Part shown: piece after piece, positions 37,105 through 48,642 of the stretch
Position numbering within the stretch: the first letter of the stretch is position 1
Layout: each line of letters starts with the position of its first letter
NCBI GenBank assembly: GCA_025890175.1
Contig: JANPYM010000007.1
Coordinates: 1,120,209 to 1,184,208, forward strand
Length of the DNA: 64,000 nucleotides
From: Ciborinia camelliae
Lineage: Eukaryota > Ascomycota > Leotiomycetes > Helotiales > Sclerotiniaceae
Direction of reading: 5' to 3'
The notes under the pieces: generated by a model
Databases searched by the model: none
Told to the model about the DNA's origin: nothing
What the model saw: the letters and a program-made list of their open reading frames with translations, nothing else
Translations under genes and position numbers: made by a program

Positions 37105-40100
37105 ATGTCGAGTAATACTTCAGGTTTTGATCTTCCTATCAATGACTTTGGTCCAGCCGAACCTGTTGGGTTTGATTTCACCCCACTCTTCGAAGATGTT
37201 ATCCTTTCAATTGTACCATCCGTCATCCTACTTCTATTATTGCCCATCCGAATATGGCAGCTACGGGGCCAACCTCGAAAAGTCAACTCCAGCTTTATGC
37301 ATAGCAACAAATTAGTATGGTTATTCCAGAGATTCTAGAGAGCTTTCCAGGAACTTTGTTGGATCTATACTAATACTATTGTAGCTGTTCTTAGGTGTTT
37401 TCACCATCATGCAAACAATTCTTTTGATTATGAATAATACAACATCAAAGTTGAAGACAAGGTATACTTTATTGGTCCACTAAATCATTCATGCTTAATA
37501 TCTAATTCTATTCCCCGATCTTAAACTCTATATTTTTGTTTTATCATATGCTTTTCTCATATAACATTTGAGGTTATCCCTTTCCCCCTAATTTTTCTCA
37601 AAAATCTTTCCCTGATAGGTATTTACTGATTCCCCCATCCTGCAGGGCAACAGTACCTGCTGCCGCTCTTTTATTGGTAGATTCCTTGGGTTTGTGTGCT
37701 TTATCACATCTTGAGCATCTCCATTCCGTCAGACCCTCTGCTCTCATCAATGTCTGGCTCTTACTTACGCTCCCTTTCGATATGGCAAGAGCAAGGACGC
37801 TTTGGTTAGATCATGCGAATATTCCAACGGCAGCCGTCTTCACGAGTGCACTTGGAGTCAAAATCATGGTTATCATCGCTGAGGCAGTAGAAAAGCGTCA
37901 CATCTTACTTGACAGATACCGTCAAACATCACCAGAAGCTACTAGTGGTATTTATAGTCGCAGTTTCTTTTGGTGGTTGAACGCTATAATGACCACAGGG
38001 TTCCAACGGATTATTCGGAATGAAGATTTATATGCTATTGGCGAGGAAATGAGCTCACAAACTCTATATTTTCGAGCTCAAAATGCATGGGATAGATGTG
38101 ATCATACCCAGTCACGTTCACTAATGTGGTCAATTCTGAAAGCTACACGAGGAGCCTTTGCTCTCGGGATTATACCTCGACTTTGCATGATTGGCTTCAA
38201 ATATGCTCAACCTTTCTTACTAGAAAGAACCGTGGGTTTCGCAAATGATGAGAGCCAGCCTGACAGCATAGGATGGGGTTTGACTGGAGCATTTGGTATT
38301 GTCTTTCTAGGTTTAGCTGTTTTAAATGGAGCATATTATCATATGGCCTATCGCTACAACACGGCAGTACGCGGCTCTTTGGTCAGCTTGATATATGCTA
38401 AAACTGTTGACTTGAGTATTACTGCTCTTGATGAATCAGTTGCTGTCACTTTGATGGCGAATGATACAAGTAAATATATCATTCTATCCCGGTATTGAAA
38501 ATGCTCACTTTTCTTGCAGGCGCCATTTGTGAGGGTTTCACATATATACACGAACTTTGGGCTGTTCCTATTGAGTCAAGCATCGCAATGTATTTACTCT
38601 ACCGGCAACTGGGTTTGGCTTTCCTGGCTCCTTGCTCGGTCGCTTTAATCTGCACAGCAGTCATTCTGACCATGGCGAATTGGATGGGCAATGCACAAAA
38701 GATCTGGATTGAGGGCATTCAAACACGCATCGATGTCACAGCTTCGATGCTGGGATCAATGAAAGTCAGTTCTCACAAAAACGTTTATGCACAATCTGCT
38801 AAAATACTACACAGGCTGTAAAAATGTTGGGTTTTACAAACCCTCTTACAACTATGATTCAATCTCTTCGTGTGAAAGAAGTATACCTGTCTGAATTATT
38901 TCGAAGACTTTTCTGTGCTCGTGTTTTCCTAGGTATACTGCCTTATTCCAAAATCACTGGGGCCCTCATCTAACCTGGTCTTTAGCAAATTTCACTGGTA
39001 CTATATCGCCGCTGGCCACATTTACCGTTTTTGTAGTGTCAGCAAATATTACCGGTCGAACATTGAGTACCTCAACAGCATACACAGCACTATCCCTAAT
39101 CGCCCTCTTGTCAGACCCAATGAGTACTTTGTTGAGGACCATACCTCAAATAAATGCTGCTATCGCTTGTTTTGAGAGAATCCAAACATTCATGTTATCG
39201 GATGCACGAAAAGATCATCGTTTGCCACTTAAAGAACCTCAAGAATCAACCACTACCAGTGATTTGAACCATGAAATTGAATTGAACGATCTGTCACCGG
39301 TGGTTTCTCCTTCAGCAATGATCATTGCTCAAAATGCTAGCTTTGCTTGGAGTCTGGATGCTCCCGCTGTGGTGAACGACTTCAGCTTTAACTTGCCATG
39401 CTCTCAATCACTTTTTATTATTGGTCCGGTGGGTTGTGGAAAGAGTACTCTGCTCAAAGGGTTACTTGGAGAAACTCCTTCGTCACAAGGCTTTATCTAT
39501 ACTAAAACTGCAAAAACGGCATACGTTGAGCAGAGCCCATGGATTCAAAATGGGACTATTCAGGACAATGTTCTAGGTCCATCAACTTTCGATTCACCCT
39601 GGTATGATCAGGTTATTCGTGCTTGTGCCTTGGAACATGACATCTCGATTCTACCTAATGGAAGTGGTAAGAGCCCCTTACTAGTGTCTTTTTTATCCCT
39701 TGTGTTTTCCAATATCCTACTGGTACTCAAATTGGATTCATGTGGTGTCATATTGTTCTACTATTTCTCTTGACTTAAAAGGATACGAAGATTTATACTG
39801 ACATGATTTTAGCTACTCGTGTAGGAAGCGGGGGTATATCTCTAAGTGGTGGCCAAAAACAACGACTTGCACTTGCCAGAGCGGTATACGCCAAAAACGA
39901 GTTTATCATTCTTGATGATGTATTCTCTGGACTAGATTCTGAAACAGAAGATCAAGTTTTCAGAAGACTCTTCGGAAAACAAGGATTATTTCAGAAGATG
40001 GGAACGACCATTCTTCTCGTAACCCATGCCGTTCATAGATTGGCATATTCAGACTACATCATCGCATTAAACCAATCGAGTCAAATCATAGAACAAGGAA

Positions 40101-42088
40101 CTTTTGATGATTTGAAGACTAATGGTGGATATGTGGAGAGTTTGGCGACTCGACATAAATCTGAGGAAGATGAAGCCGGAGAAATCAGGACGGACGAAAC
40201 GGTTCAGAAGCAAAGTCCATTCGCGACTGTCGAGAACGATGATTTCATAAATAAGGTAGCAGATCTCAACCGGCAAACTGGTGATTCCTCAGTCTACAAT
40301 TATTACTTTGCCTCCATTGGATGGTTACCGACTGGAATCTTCTTCCTTTGCGTCTTGATCTTTGGGGCAGCATACAAATTACCGGAATTTGCCTTAACGT
40401 ACTGGACTCGAGCTGTAGCTGTTGAAGGTAACGAAGCAAATCCATACTGGCTAGGAATATACGGGATGTTATCTGCAGTTTCCGTAATTGGATTCGTGGT
40501 AGGTATTTACCATTTGTTATTGTATATGGTGCCAAAAAGTGCGAAAGTTCTCCACCAGAGATTGTTGGATTCCGTAATGGGAGCGCCTCTTTCTTTCTTC
40601 ACTGCCACGGATACAGGGACTACTACGAATAGGTATAGTGTTTGCCTTGCATCATTTCTTTCTTGCTGACGTTGGATTTAGATTCAGTCAAGACATGACT
40701 ATAATTGATGGAGACCTCCCATACTCAATGGTTGATCTCTCCGTGTCTATAGTCCAGGCAATAATGGGAGCTGTATTAATGTCTCTATCTGCTGGATACT
40801 TTGCTGCAACCATCCCAGTTGTCGGTCTTGTCGTCTGGGGTAAGTCTACTTACATATCCCTTATACATCTGACTGCTAACTTCAAACAGTACTACAGAAA
40901 TTCTACCTCAGAACATCTCGCCAGATACGGCTCTTAGATCTCGAAGCAAAATCCCCTCTATACTCCCACTTCATCGAAACCCTTAGTGGCCTAACAACCA
41001 TTCGAGCTTTCGGCTGGACCGAGAAATTCCGTGAGCAGAACCTCGCCTTGCTAGATACATCTCAAAAACCTTACTACCTCTTGTTCTGTATCCAACGATG
41101 GCTCGGTCTCGTCCTCGATCTTCTCGTCACAGCCCTAGCCGTAATTCTCATGATCCTCATCGTCAAACTCCGCACCAACATCAGTCCCGGCTATGTTGGT
41201 CTCGCCCTCCTAAACGTCATGACATTTAACGAATCACTTGCTCAAATCATCAAAAACTGGACCAGCATGGAAACAGCCGTCGGGGCAGTCTCTCGTCTTA
41301 AAAATTTCTCTGCCATGACTGCAAGCGAGAACTTGCCATCGGAAATAGGATCTGTACCAGAAAATTGGCCAGAACTTGGCGCCATCGAATTTAAAAATGT
41401 AAAGGCTTCCTATACACCAACTTCCATTCCCGTAATTCATAATCTCAACCTCTCCATCAAACCAGGTGAGAAAATAGGTATCTGTGGTAGAAGTGGTAGC
41501 GGCAAGAGTTCTCTCATCGCCACTCTATTCCGCATGTTGGAACTTCACCCTGGAAGTTCCATCATCATAGATGGGATAGATATCAGTACAATCCCTCGAC
41601 AAACCGTACGAGCACGTCTGAACGCCATCCCACAAGATCCATTTTTCCTCCGCAGCACCATCCGTACCAACGCCGACCCGTACCACGTTCACTCGGACGC
41701 AGCCATCATCTCGGCGCTGGAAAAGGTCACCCTCTGGTCTCTGATTTCTTCCAAAGGCGGACTCGACGCCCCGCTCGACACGGAATTCTTCTCGCACGGC
41801 CAGCGACAATTGTTTTGTCTCGCGCGGGCGATCTTGAGAGGGGGGAGGATTGTCGTCCTGGATGAGGCGACGAGTAGCGTGGATGCCGAGACGGATCGCT
41901 TGATGCAGAGGGTTATCCGGGAGGTCTTCCGCGCGTGCACCGTCCTTGCGGTGGCGCATCGCCTGGATTCCATTGCGGATTTTGATCGCATCGTTTTGTT
42001 GGGGAAGGGGGAGGTGCTGGAGACTGGCCGGTTTGTCGAGTTGATGGGGAGGGAGACCGGCGCGTTTAGGGATTTGTATGGTTCTTGA
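37105..42088 (+). CDS. ABCC-type full-length ABC transporter
   Basis: Nine exons: 37105-37314, 37385-37461, 37646-38469, 38520-38764, 38815-38932, 38986-39666, 39813-40632, 40682-40839 and 40890-42088, all in phase; 1443 aa. Layout is TMD0-TMD1-NBD1-TMD2-NBD2, as in fungal multidrug-resistance-protein-like exporters; the substrate is unknown. NBD1 has Walker A GPVGCGKST (~638), signature LSGGQKQR (~729) and Walker B FIILDD (~752). NBD2 has Walker A GRSGSGKSS (~1243), a signature altered to SHGQRQ (~1347) and Walker B IVVLDEA (~1367). The Asp in place of the catalytic Glu in NBD1 and the altered NBD2 signature both fall in the same composite ATP site, the usual ABCC asymmetry. Introns are 49-184 nt. 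The start at 37105 is the first in-frame ATG; an alternative acceptor for exon 2 ten bases later would break phase. Confidence 0.93.
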
Positions 42089-42536
42089 TTGAAACACTGT
42101 TTCCCCCCTTAAAATATCCTGACGCTGTTGGAACTTGCGTCACCCTCGTTTCGCTATACTAGTTATATAGTCGAAGAATACCGGTAGACCGTTTGTCTTT
42201 AGAGATGTAATGATAATAATGATAATAACTTGAAACTGGTAGCTCTATATTATATCATATCATATCTCTTCTGACTGAATGCTTATTAAATTGATAGTGA
42301 TATACATAATTGAGCTTGAGACAGAACTTGAAATGAATGAATGAATGAATAAATACTACAGCTTTCCTTCCTTCCATCTTTCTTTCGTTTTTTAATATCA
42401 AACTATAGATTCTACTAGATTAAATAGAAATAAGCCTTTTTCAGTATCTAATATCTAGTATCTAGACTCTAGACTCTAGACTCTCTATACAATCTTATGA
42501 TTTATGATTTAGAGGTATTTTAAGATATAGGATTTT

Positions 42537-42540
42537 CTTT

Positions 42541-42583
<43 letters not shown>

Positions 42584-42592
42584 ACATATATT
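42537..42592. repeat. (TTTC)n microsatellite
   Basis: About 13 uninterrupted TTTC units. Confidence 0.95.
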
Positions 42593-42744
42593 ATATATTA
42601 CATAATAATACTAGGTAGATAGATATATTTACAAATATATTTCTTTTGTAGTAAATTAAGGGAAGTTGGTTGGTTGGTTGGTTTATATCTCTTCAAATTA
42701 TATCTAAAAATTACATTACATCTTAAACTTATTATTTTAATCAC

Positions 42745-42776
<32 letters not shown>

Positions 42777-42860
42777 TTATTTATTTATCTATCTATCTAT
42801 TTATCTATCTATTTATTTATCTATCTATTTATTTATCTATTTATCTATCTATCTATCTAT

Positions 42861-42903
<43 letters not shown>

Positions 42904-43277
42904 TCTATTTATTTATCTATCTATTTATTTATTTATTTATCTATTTATCTATTTATCTATTTATCTATCTATCTATTTATCTATTTATTTATTTATTTAT
43001 CTATCTATTTATTTATCTATCTATTTATTTATTTATCTATCTATTTATCTATCTATTTATTTATCTATTTATTTATCTATTTATTTATTTATCTATCTAT
43101 CTATCTATTTATCTATTTATCTATTTATTTATTTATCTATCTATCTATCTATCTATTTATCTATCTATCTATTTATCTATTTATCTATCTATCTATCTAT
43201 CTATTTATTTATCTATCTATTTATTTATCTATTTATTTATTTATCTATTTATTTATTTATCTATTTATCTATTTATT

Positions 43278-43324
<47 letters not shown>

Positions 43325-43341
43325 TTATCTATCTATTTATC

Positions 43342-43372
<31 letters not shown>

Positions 43373-43516
43373 TTATTTATCTATTTATCTATTTATCTAT
43401 TTATCTATTTATCTATTTATCTATTTATCTATTTATCTATCTATCTATCTATCTATTTATTTATTTATTTATCTATCTATTTATTTATCTATTTATCTAT
43501 TTATTTATTTATCTAT

Positions 43517-43547
<31 letters not shown>

Positions 43548-43932
43548 TCTATCTATCTATCTATCTATTTATTTATTTATCTATCTATTTATCTATCTAT
43601 TTATTTATCTATCTATCTATTTATCTATCTATTTATTTATCTATCTATTTATCTATTTATCTATTTATCTATCTATCTATCTATCTATTTATTTATCTAT
43701 TTATTTATCTATTTATCTATCTATTTATCTATCTATTTATCTATTTATTTATCTATTTATCTATTTATTTATCTATCTATTTATTTATCTATTTATCTAT
43801 TTATTTATTTATCTATTTATTTATCTATCTATTTATCTATCTATCTATTTATTTATCTATCTATCTATTTATCTATTTATCTATTTATCTATCTATCTAT
43901 TTATTTATTTATCTATCTATCTATCTATCTAT

Positions 43933-43987
<55 letters not shown>

Positions 43988-44036
43988 TCTATTTATTTAT
44001 TTATTTATCTATTTATTTATTTATTCATTTATCTAT

Positions 44037-44071
<35 letters not shown>

Positions 44072-44093
44072 TCTATCTATCTATTTATTTATT

Positions 44094-44124
<31 letters not shown>

Positions 44125-44168
44125 CTATTTATCTATTTATCCATCTATCTACCTATTTATCTATCTAT
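42745..44168. repeat. 1.4-kb two-state tetranucleotide array (CTAT/TTAT)
   Basis: About 356 consecutive 4-bp units, nearly all either CTAT or TTAT, keeping the 4-bp phase throughout. Rare other variants appear only near the end (TTCA ~44025, CCAT and CTAC ~44140-44155). The plus strand contains no G. Because every A is followed by T, no stop codon can occur on the plus strand, which explains the long Tyr/Leu/Ile/Ser/Phe open frame. Confidence 0.97.
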
Positions 44169-44169
44169 A

Positions 44170-44191
44170 TACTCTACTCTACTCTACTCTC
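44170..44191. repeat. ACTCT pentanucleotide array
   Basis: Four to five ACTCT units directly after the tetranucleotide array. Confidence 0.85.
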
Positions 44192-44609
44192 CCTAGATAA
44201 ATACTTTATGACATGCATAAGGCAGGAACAAGTATATACATGTACCTACATGTACCTATATAGATATATATATGTATGTATACGTTATGCATTATGTAGA
44301 GGAAATCTCCAGCTATAGTATCTCCCGCTTGCTGGCTGGAATGATATGATTGGAATAATAATATAGGTAGTAGATAATAATGTAATGTAATATAATGTAA
44401 TATAACGTCAGGTACAAATTCAATAGTTATCTAAGTGTGATATGATATGATATGATATGTAAAAGATGAAAGTATATGGTTTATGAAAAAAGAAAGGGAA
44501 GAAAAGAAGGAAGAGAAGGAAAGAAGAAAAGGGGTTTATAAACTTAGATATCTAATTAGTATATGAATAGATACCTACGTATATCATATTATACTATATC
44601 GATACAAAT

Positions 44610-44660
44610 AACTAATTCTAATTCTAATTCTAATCCTAATTCTAATCCTAATACTAACTG
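44610..44660. repeat. CTAATT/CTAATC hexanucleotide array
   Basis: About eight units of CTAATT with CTAATC variants. Confidence 0.85.
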
Positions 44661-44725
44661 ATCCTATGAATAAGTACTGTATATATACATACTCTGGAGG
44701 CGAAAATCCCGATTTCAGAGGGGGT

Positions 44726-44845
44726 TTATTTATTCATTTATTCATTTATTCATTCATTCATTCATTCATTCATCCATTTATTCATCCATTTATTCATCCA
44801 TTTATTCATCCATTCATTCATTCATCCATTCATCCATTCAAAACT
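44726..44845. repeat. ATTC/ATCC/ATTT tetranucleotide array
   Basis: About 30 four-base units (ATTC, ATTT, ATCC) in phase. Confidence 0.9.
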
Positions 44846-45608
44846 TTCCATATCTAACGTTTAATTAATGATACAATAATGAAGATGGGAATATGAATGA
44901 AGATGGGAATGATGATGATGATTGATGATCCTCGTACATGAGCTTCCTCAATGGATGAGGAGGACCTGAAGTCCAGCTCGTGAAGGTTAGATATAGATGG
45001 AATTTAAGCGAATATTTACCAGACCAGACCAAATAGATAGAGAGATACTAGATAGAGAGATGGAATTGCGGATGGGTGGGTGGGTGGATAGATGAGGTGA
45101 AGTGATATAATAGGTATGATATCGCTTATCTTATTTAGTCTACGTATCTACCTAGGTATTAATCGAATCGATACGGTGAGCTGAGCGTAATAATAATGGG
45201 ATCGATTGATTGATAAAGACTTTAAGTACCGAAGTAAAGTATGATAGAGGAGAGTAGAGGAGAGAAGAGTAGAGGAAAATAGAGGGGGGTAGAGGAGAAG
45301 AGGGTAGAGAAGAGGAGATATGATATAATAGTGCTAGTAGATAAGTACAGGTAAGCTAATAGGCATCAATAAGTATCTAGATAGATAATAAAACCAAACC
45401 GAACTGAATTTCTTGATTACATATATGTAATATTTATTAATAAGAAGTAGATTGATTGGGTTTTGCCCGGTGATATGTATGATAATCATGATAATCTATA
45501 GAATTTTGGTGTAGGAAGAAGGGAAACTAGGACTAGGATCGCGGTGACGAGTCTCGTCTCATCTCGTCGACCCAGATCGGATATTTTTCGATGATGGATG
45601 TATGTATA

Positions 45609-45641
45609 GATGTATGTATGTATGTATGTATGTATGTATGG
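45609..45641. repeat. (GTAT)n microsatellite
   Basis: About eight uninterrupted GTAT units. Confidence 0.9.
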
Positions 45642-46602
45642 GATGAGATGAGATGATCCAGTTTTTTTCCCTCCTCCTTTAGGTTCATTTGAACCAACCT
45701 AACCTTAAGCTACCTTACCTATGTAGGTACCTAGGGAGGTAGGTTTGTTCGTTTACTGCGTAGTAGTTTCTCTTTCTTATCTGTTGGTACTTAGTTGGTT
45801 AGTTAGTTGGAACTTATTTAAGTTACCTAGTCGTGCTAAATGGAGACGAGTGCGTGCACGGGTCTGTTTGTTGATACTAGGTGGGCTCCACTGATAGATA
45901 GTGAGATACCTAGATAGTGAGATTGATATGATACGTACGGAGTACGTACGTACGTATGTATATATGTATGTATGTACCTTAGATAGTATGTTTTAGTAAT
46001 CCATGGATGTAGCAAGTGGTGGGATTCCGGGAATAGGAAGGGAATTAGATGGATGGATGTATGCTGATGGGAGATGATTGAGGAATCCGAGATTCTTTAT
46101 ACTGTAGGTATTGTATTGTATTGTATTGTATATACTCTGCTAGAGATTGTATTTTAGAAAGAAGAAAAGGGAGGGAGGGAAGGAGGGACATCGGGGAGGG
46201 ATGGATGGTGATTTTAATGTTGATTTTAATGTAAACCTAAATTATATCCTAATATTTTCTCTCAATCCCCATTCCCATTCCCATTTACCTACCTATCTAC
46301 CTACCATTTACCCACCCATCCATACCTCCTCGGGGCGATTCAAATCGAGTCAAATCAAAACAACCAAACAGACAGATAGACCGAGGTAAGGTGAGGCGAG
46401 GCGAGGCGAGGTGGCCCAGTAGTAGTAAGTAAGTGAGTAATAAGTGGGAGTTTCCCGTTGGAAATTACGAAAATCATGAATTTTTACGAGGGCATGCATG
46501 GACGCGATTAAAGAGTTCAGAGGGGCCCTGATTTTTAATTAAATTATGGAGAATACTTTTGGTGTTTTTTTTGGGGGAGGAAGGGGAGGAAGGGGGGGGG
46601 GT

Positions 46603-46740
46603 TTCTTTTATTACTGGACTGGACTGTATTGTTGGAATTGGAATTGGAATTGTATTAATCTTCAGCNNNNNNNNNNTTCTTTTATTACTGGACTGGACTG
46701 TATTGTTGGAATTGGAATTGGAATTGTATTAATCTTCAGC
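46603..46740. other. Scaffold gap (N10) inside an exact 64-bp duplication
   Basis: 46603-46666 and 46677-46740 are identical 64-mers separated only by ten N. Each lies next to a G homopolymer. This is the pattern of two contig ends covering the same sequence and not merged. Confidence 0.9.
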
Positions 46741-48111
46741 TCTTTTTTGGGGGGGGGGTTGACTTGAGGGATTTGAGATTTGAGATTTGCGAGAGCGAGA
46801 GTCAAGAGTCGAGACTCTAGAGGGTAGGTAGTGTCATCCATTTATGAGCCAAGCTACTCACTCCTACCTACTAGTACTATCGGGTTCTCATGAGTCGTGA
46901 CTAGGTATTGTACCTGGGTATGGTAGATTTTTGTTGGGGAGGTAGTTTAAGTGGTTTATTGAATCAAATGGTTTAGATGATGATTCAAGTAGTTTAAGTC
47001 TGAGATTTAAATAGTATGTATATACTGTATCTATTGTATGTACTATACCGACCGGTATTTATGACGTGTTGAGGAAACCTTTTTCTGCACAGAAGATTTT
47101 CAACTGTTAAGTCGGTAGTAGGTACGAGGTAGGTAGGTAGGTTGCAAATCATTCCTTTCCTTACTTGTATGACCCAACTGATTTGTATGTATTTTCTTTC
47201 TTTCGGCTTCATCGGAATCAGATGGATGCATGTACTGCCAACTTTATTTCTGTAAATTCTGTAAATGTAACGTTCTTTGATCAGCCTCTCTCTCTTGAAG
47301 TTGGTTGAACGGAATGAGAACATGGTATTGGCGTGCGCTTTAGGGAATAGAAGGTTCTTGGGTAACGGCTCTCATCACCAATGCACATGCACCATCCAAG
47401 TTCCAAGTTCCAACTTTCAACCTCTATGAACGCCATGAACGCCATGAACGCCTTTATCGCCTTCAATGATTTTTATTCATCTCCTTTTCAACTCCCCCTG
47501 AAATTCTATCTCCTGCATATGGGGTTAATACCGGTTCATACTTTCATACTTTCATCCTTTCATTTCAAAGGTACTACTTTCTCGGAGCTCATCATCATGA
47601 TTCTTCTTCTCATCTCATCCCATCTTATCTCGTCACATCACATCACATGACATGACATGATAATCTCACCCTCTCACCCCCTCATCCCAACCAATCGGTG
47701 CATCTCATTTTCAATCCAGCCACTCTTATCTCTTCCCTATCTCTCATCCATCCATTTTAGCACTCATATCCGAATCTTTTCACGCCGCCTCTTCTCCATA
47801 TCCATAATTAATCCTCCTAACTTTCATGAATCCATGCTCTTGGCTTAGCTTCTTTCCCGTCGTGCATTAGTCAAAAATCCTTTCGCCGTTAAAATCATTA
47901 AAATCATTAAAATCATCCCATAAATCATCCTTGGATCTGTGCGAAGAGAGCATGAGATGTGATTCGACATGTTAAAATGTGGAGGTAGATCTTACTTGAT
48001 ATTTAGAGATGTCATCGTGTCATAAATATTTTCACGCCAATTGATCACTGCCAAAATGGCCAATGTGCATCGAAAAAACCGGTCGAGATTCAACTTTTCG
48101 AGAGTCATCAA

Positions 48112-48445
48112 TTATCTTCCTTGATGATAGTACTTCCCTAGTACCTCCCTAGTCTCAGTCGATAGTAGGAAGGGCCAAGTGGAGTTGATCGGATGAAAAA
48201 AGCATTATTATCTCCATGAGTCCATGGAGATCGAGTGGACCTTGGAGGGATGATGGGTCTTGGACTCTTTTTTTCGTTAAGGTTTAACCTTTTATGAGAA
48301 TTGATGGGAATGGGAAAGCTGTGAGTGGATGCTTTTTGAGAGATATACTTGGCCTGAATGCTATCTACTCTTCTAGGTATAACCTATGATGATCATCAAG
48401 ATGGTCCCGAAAACTAAGGTAAGCTCTGGGTGTGGTGATTATCAT
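48112..48445. promoter_or_regulatory. Three HGATAR sites upstream of the permease gene
   Basis: TTATCT at 48112-48117 and 48208-48213 and TTATCA at 48440-48445 read AGATAA, AGATAA and TGATAA on the minus strand. They lie 200-530 bp before the permease start. HGATAR is the consensus for AreA/NIT2 GATA factors controlling nitrogen uptake genes; function here is inferred. Confidence 0.35.
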
Positions 48446-48642
48446 ATAGAGATGGAGTCCCCTCCCCCCGTTCTCACTTTCCTCTCTCTTCATTACTTCT
48501 CATAATACGACGAAATCCCTCGCGAGGTTGATTCGAGTTTTCTTCTTCACCCACGGATTTACCATTATATTTAATTTATTAATACCTCAAAATTCAATCA
48601 CAATCAACACGCGACACATCCAATCCTCTCGTCTGTTTCGTC

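Larger units (their letters stand above)
42089..48642. other. 6.5-kb repeat-rich intergenic region
   Basis: No gene is supported. From left to right: TTTC array, the 1.4-kb CTAT/TTAT array, ACTCT, CTAATT, ATTC/ATCC and GTAT arrays, GAGAA purine stretches (45250-45320), TACCTAGGTA motifs (45150, 45726), a scaffold gap inside a 64-bp duplication, then ordinary AT-rich DNA leading to the permease promoter. Open frames here are translations of repeats. Confidence 0.7.

Noticed and set aside
42674..44200. 508-codon Tyr/Leu/Ile/Ser/Phe open frame
   Set aside because: It is the translation of the CTAT/TTAT array, which cannot contain a stop on the plus strand; no protein domain.
46546..46767. Open frame spanning the N10 gap
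   Set aside because: It runs through unknown bases and a duplicated contig end, so it is not interpretable.
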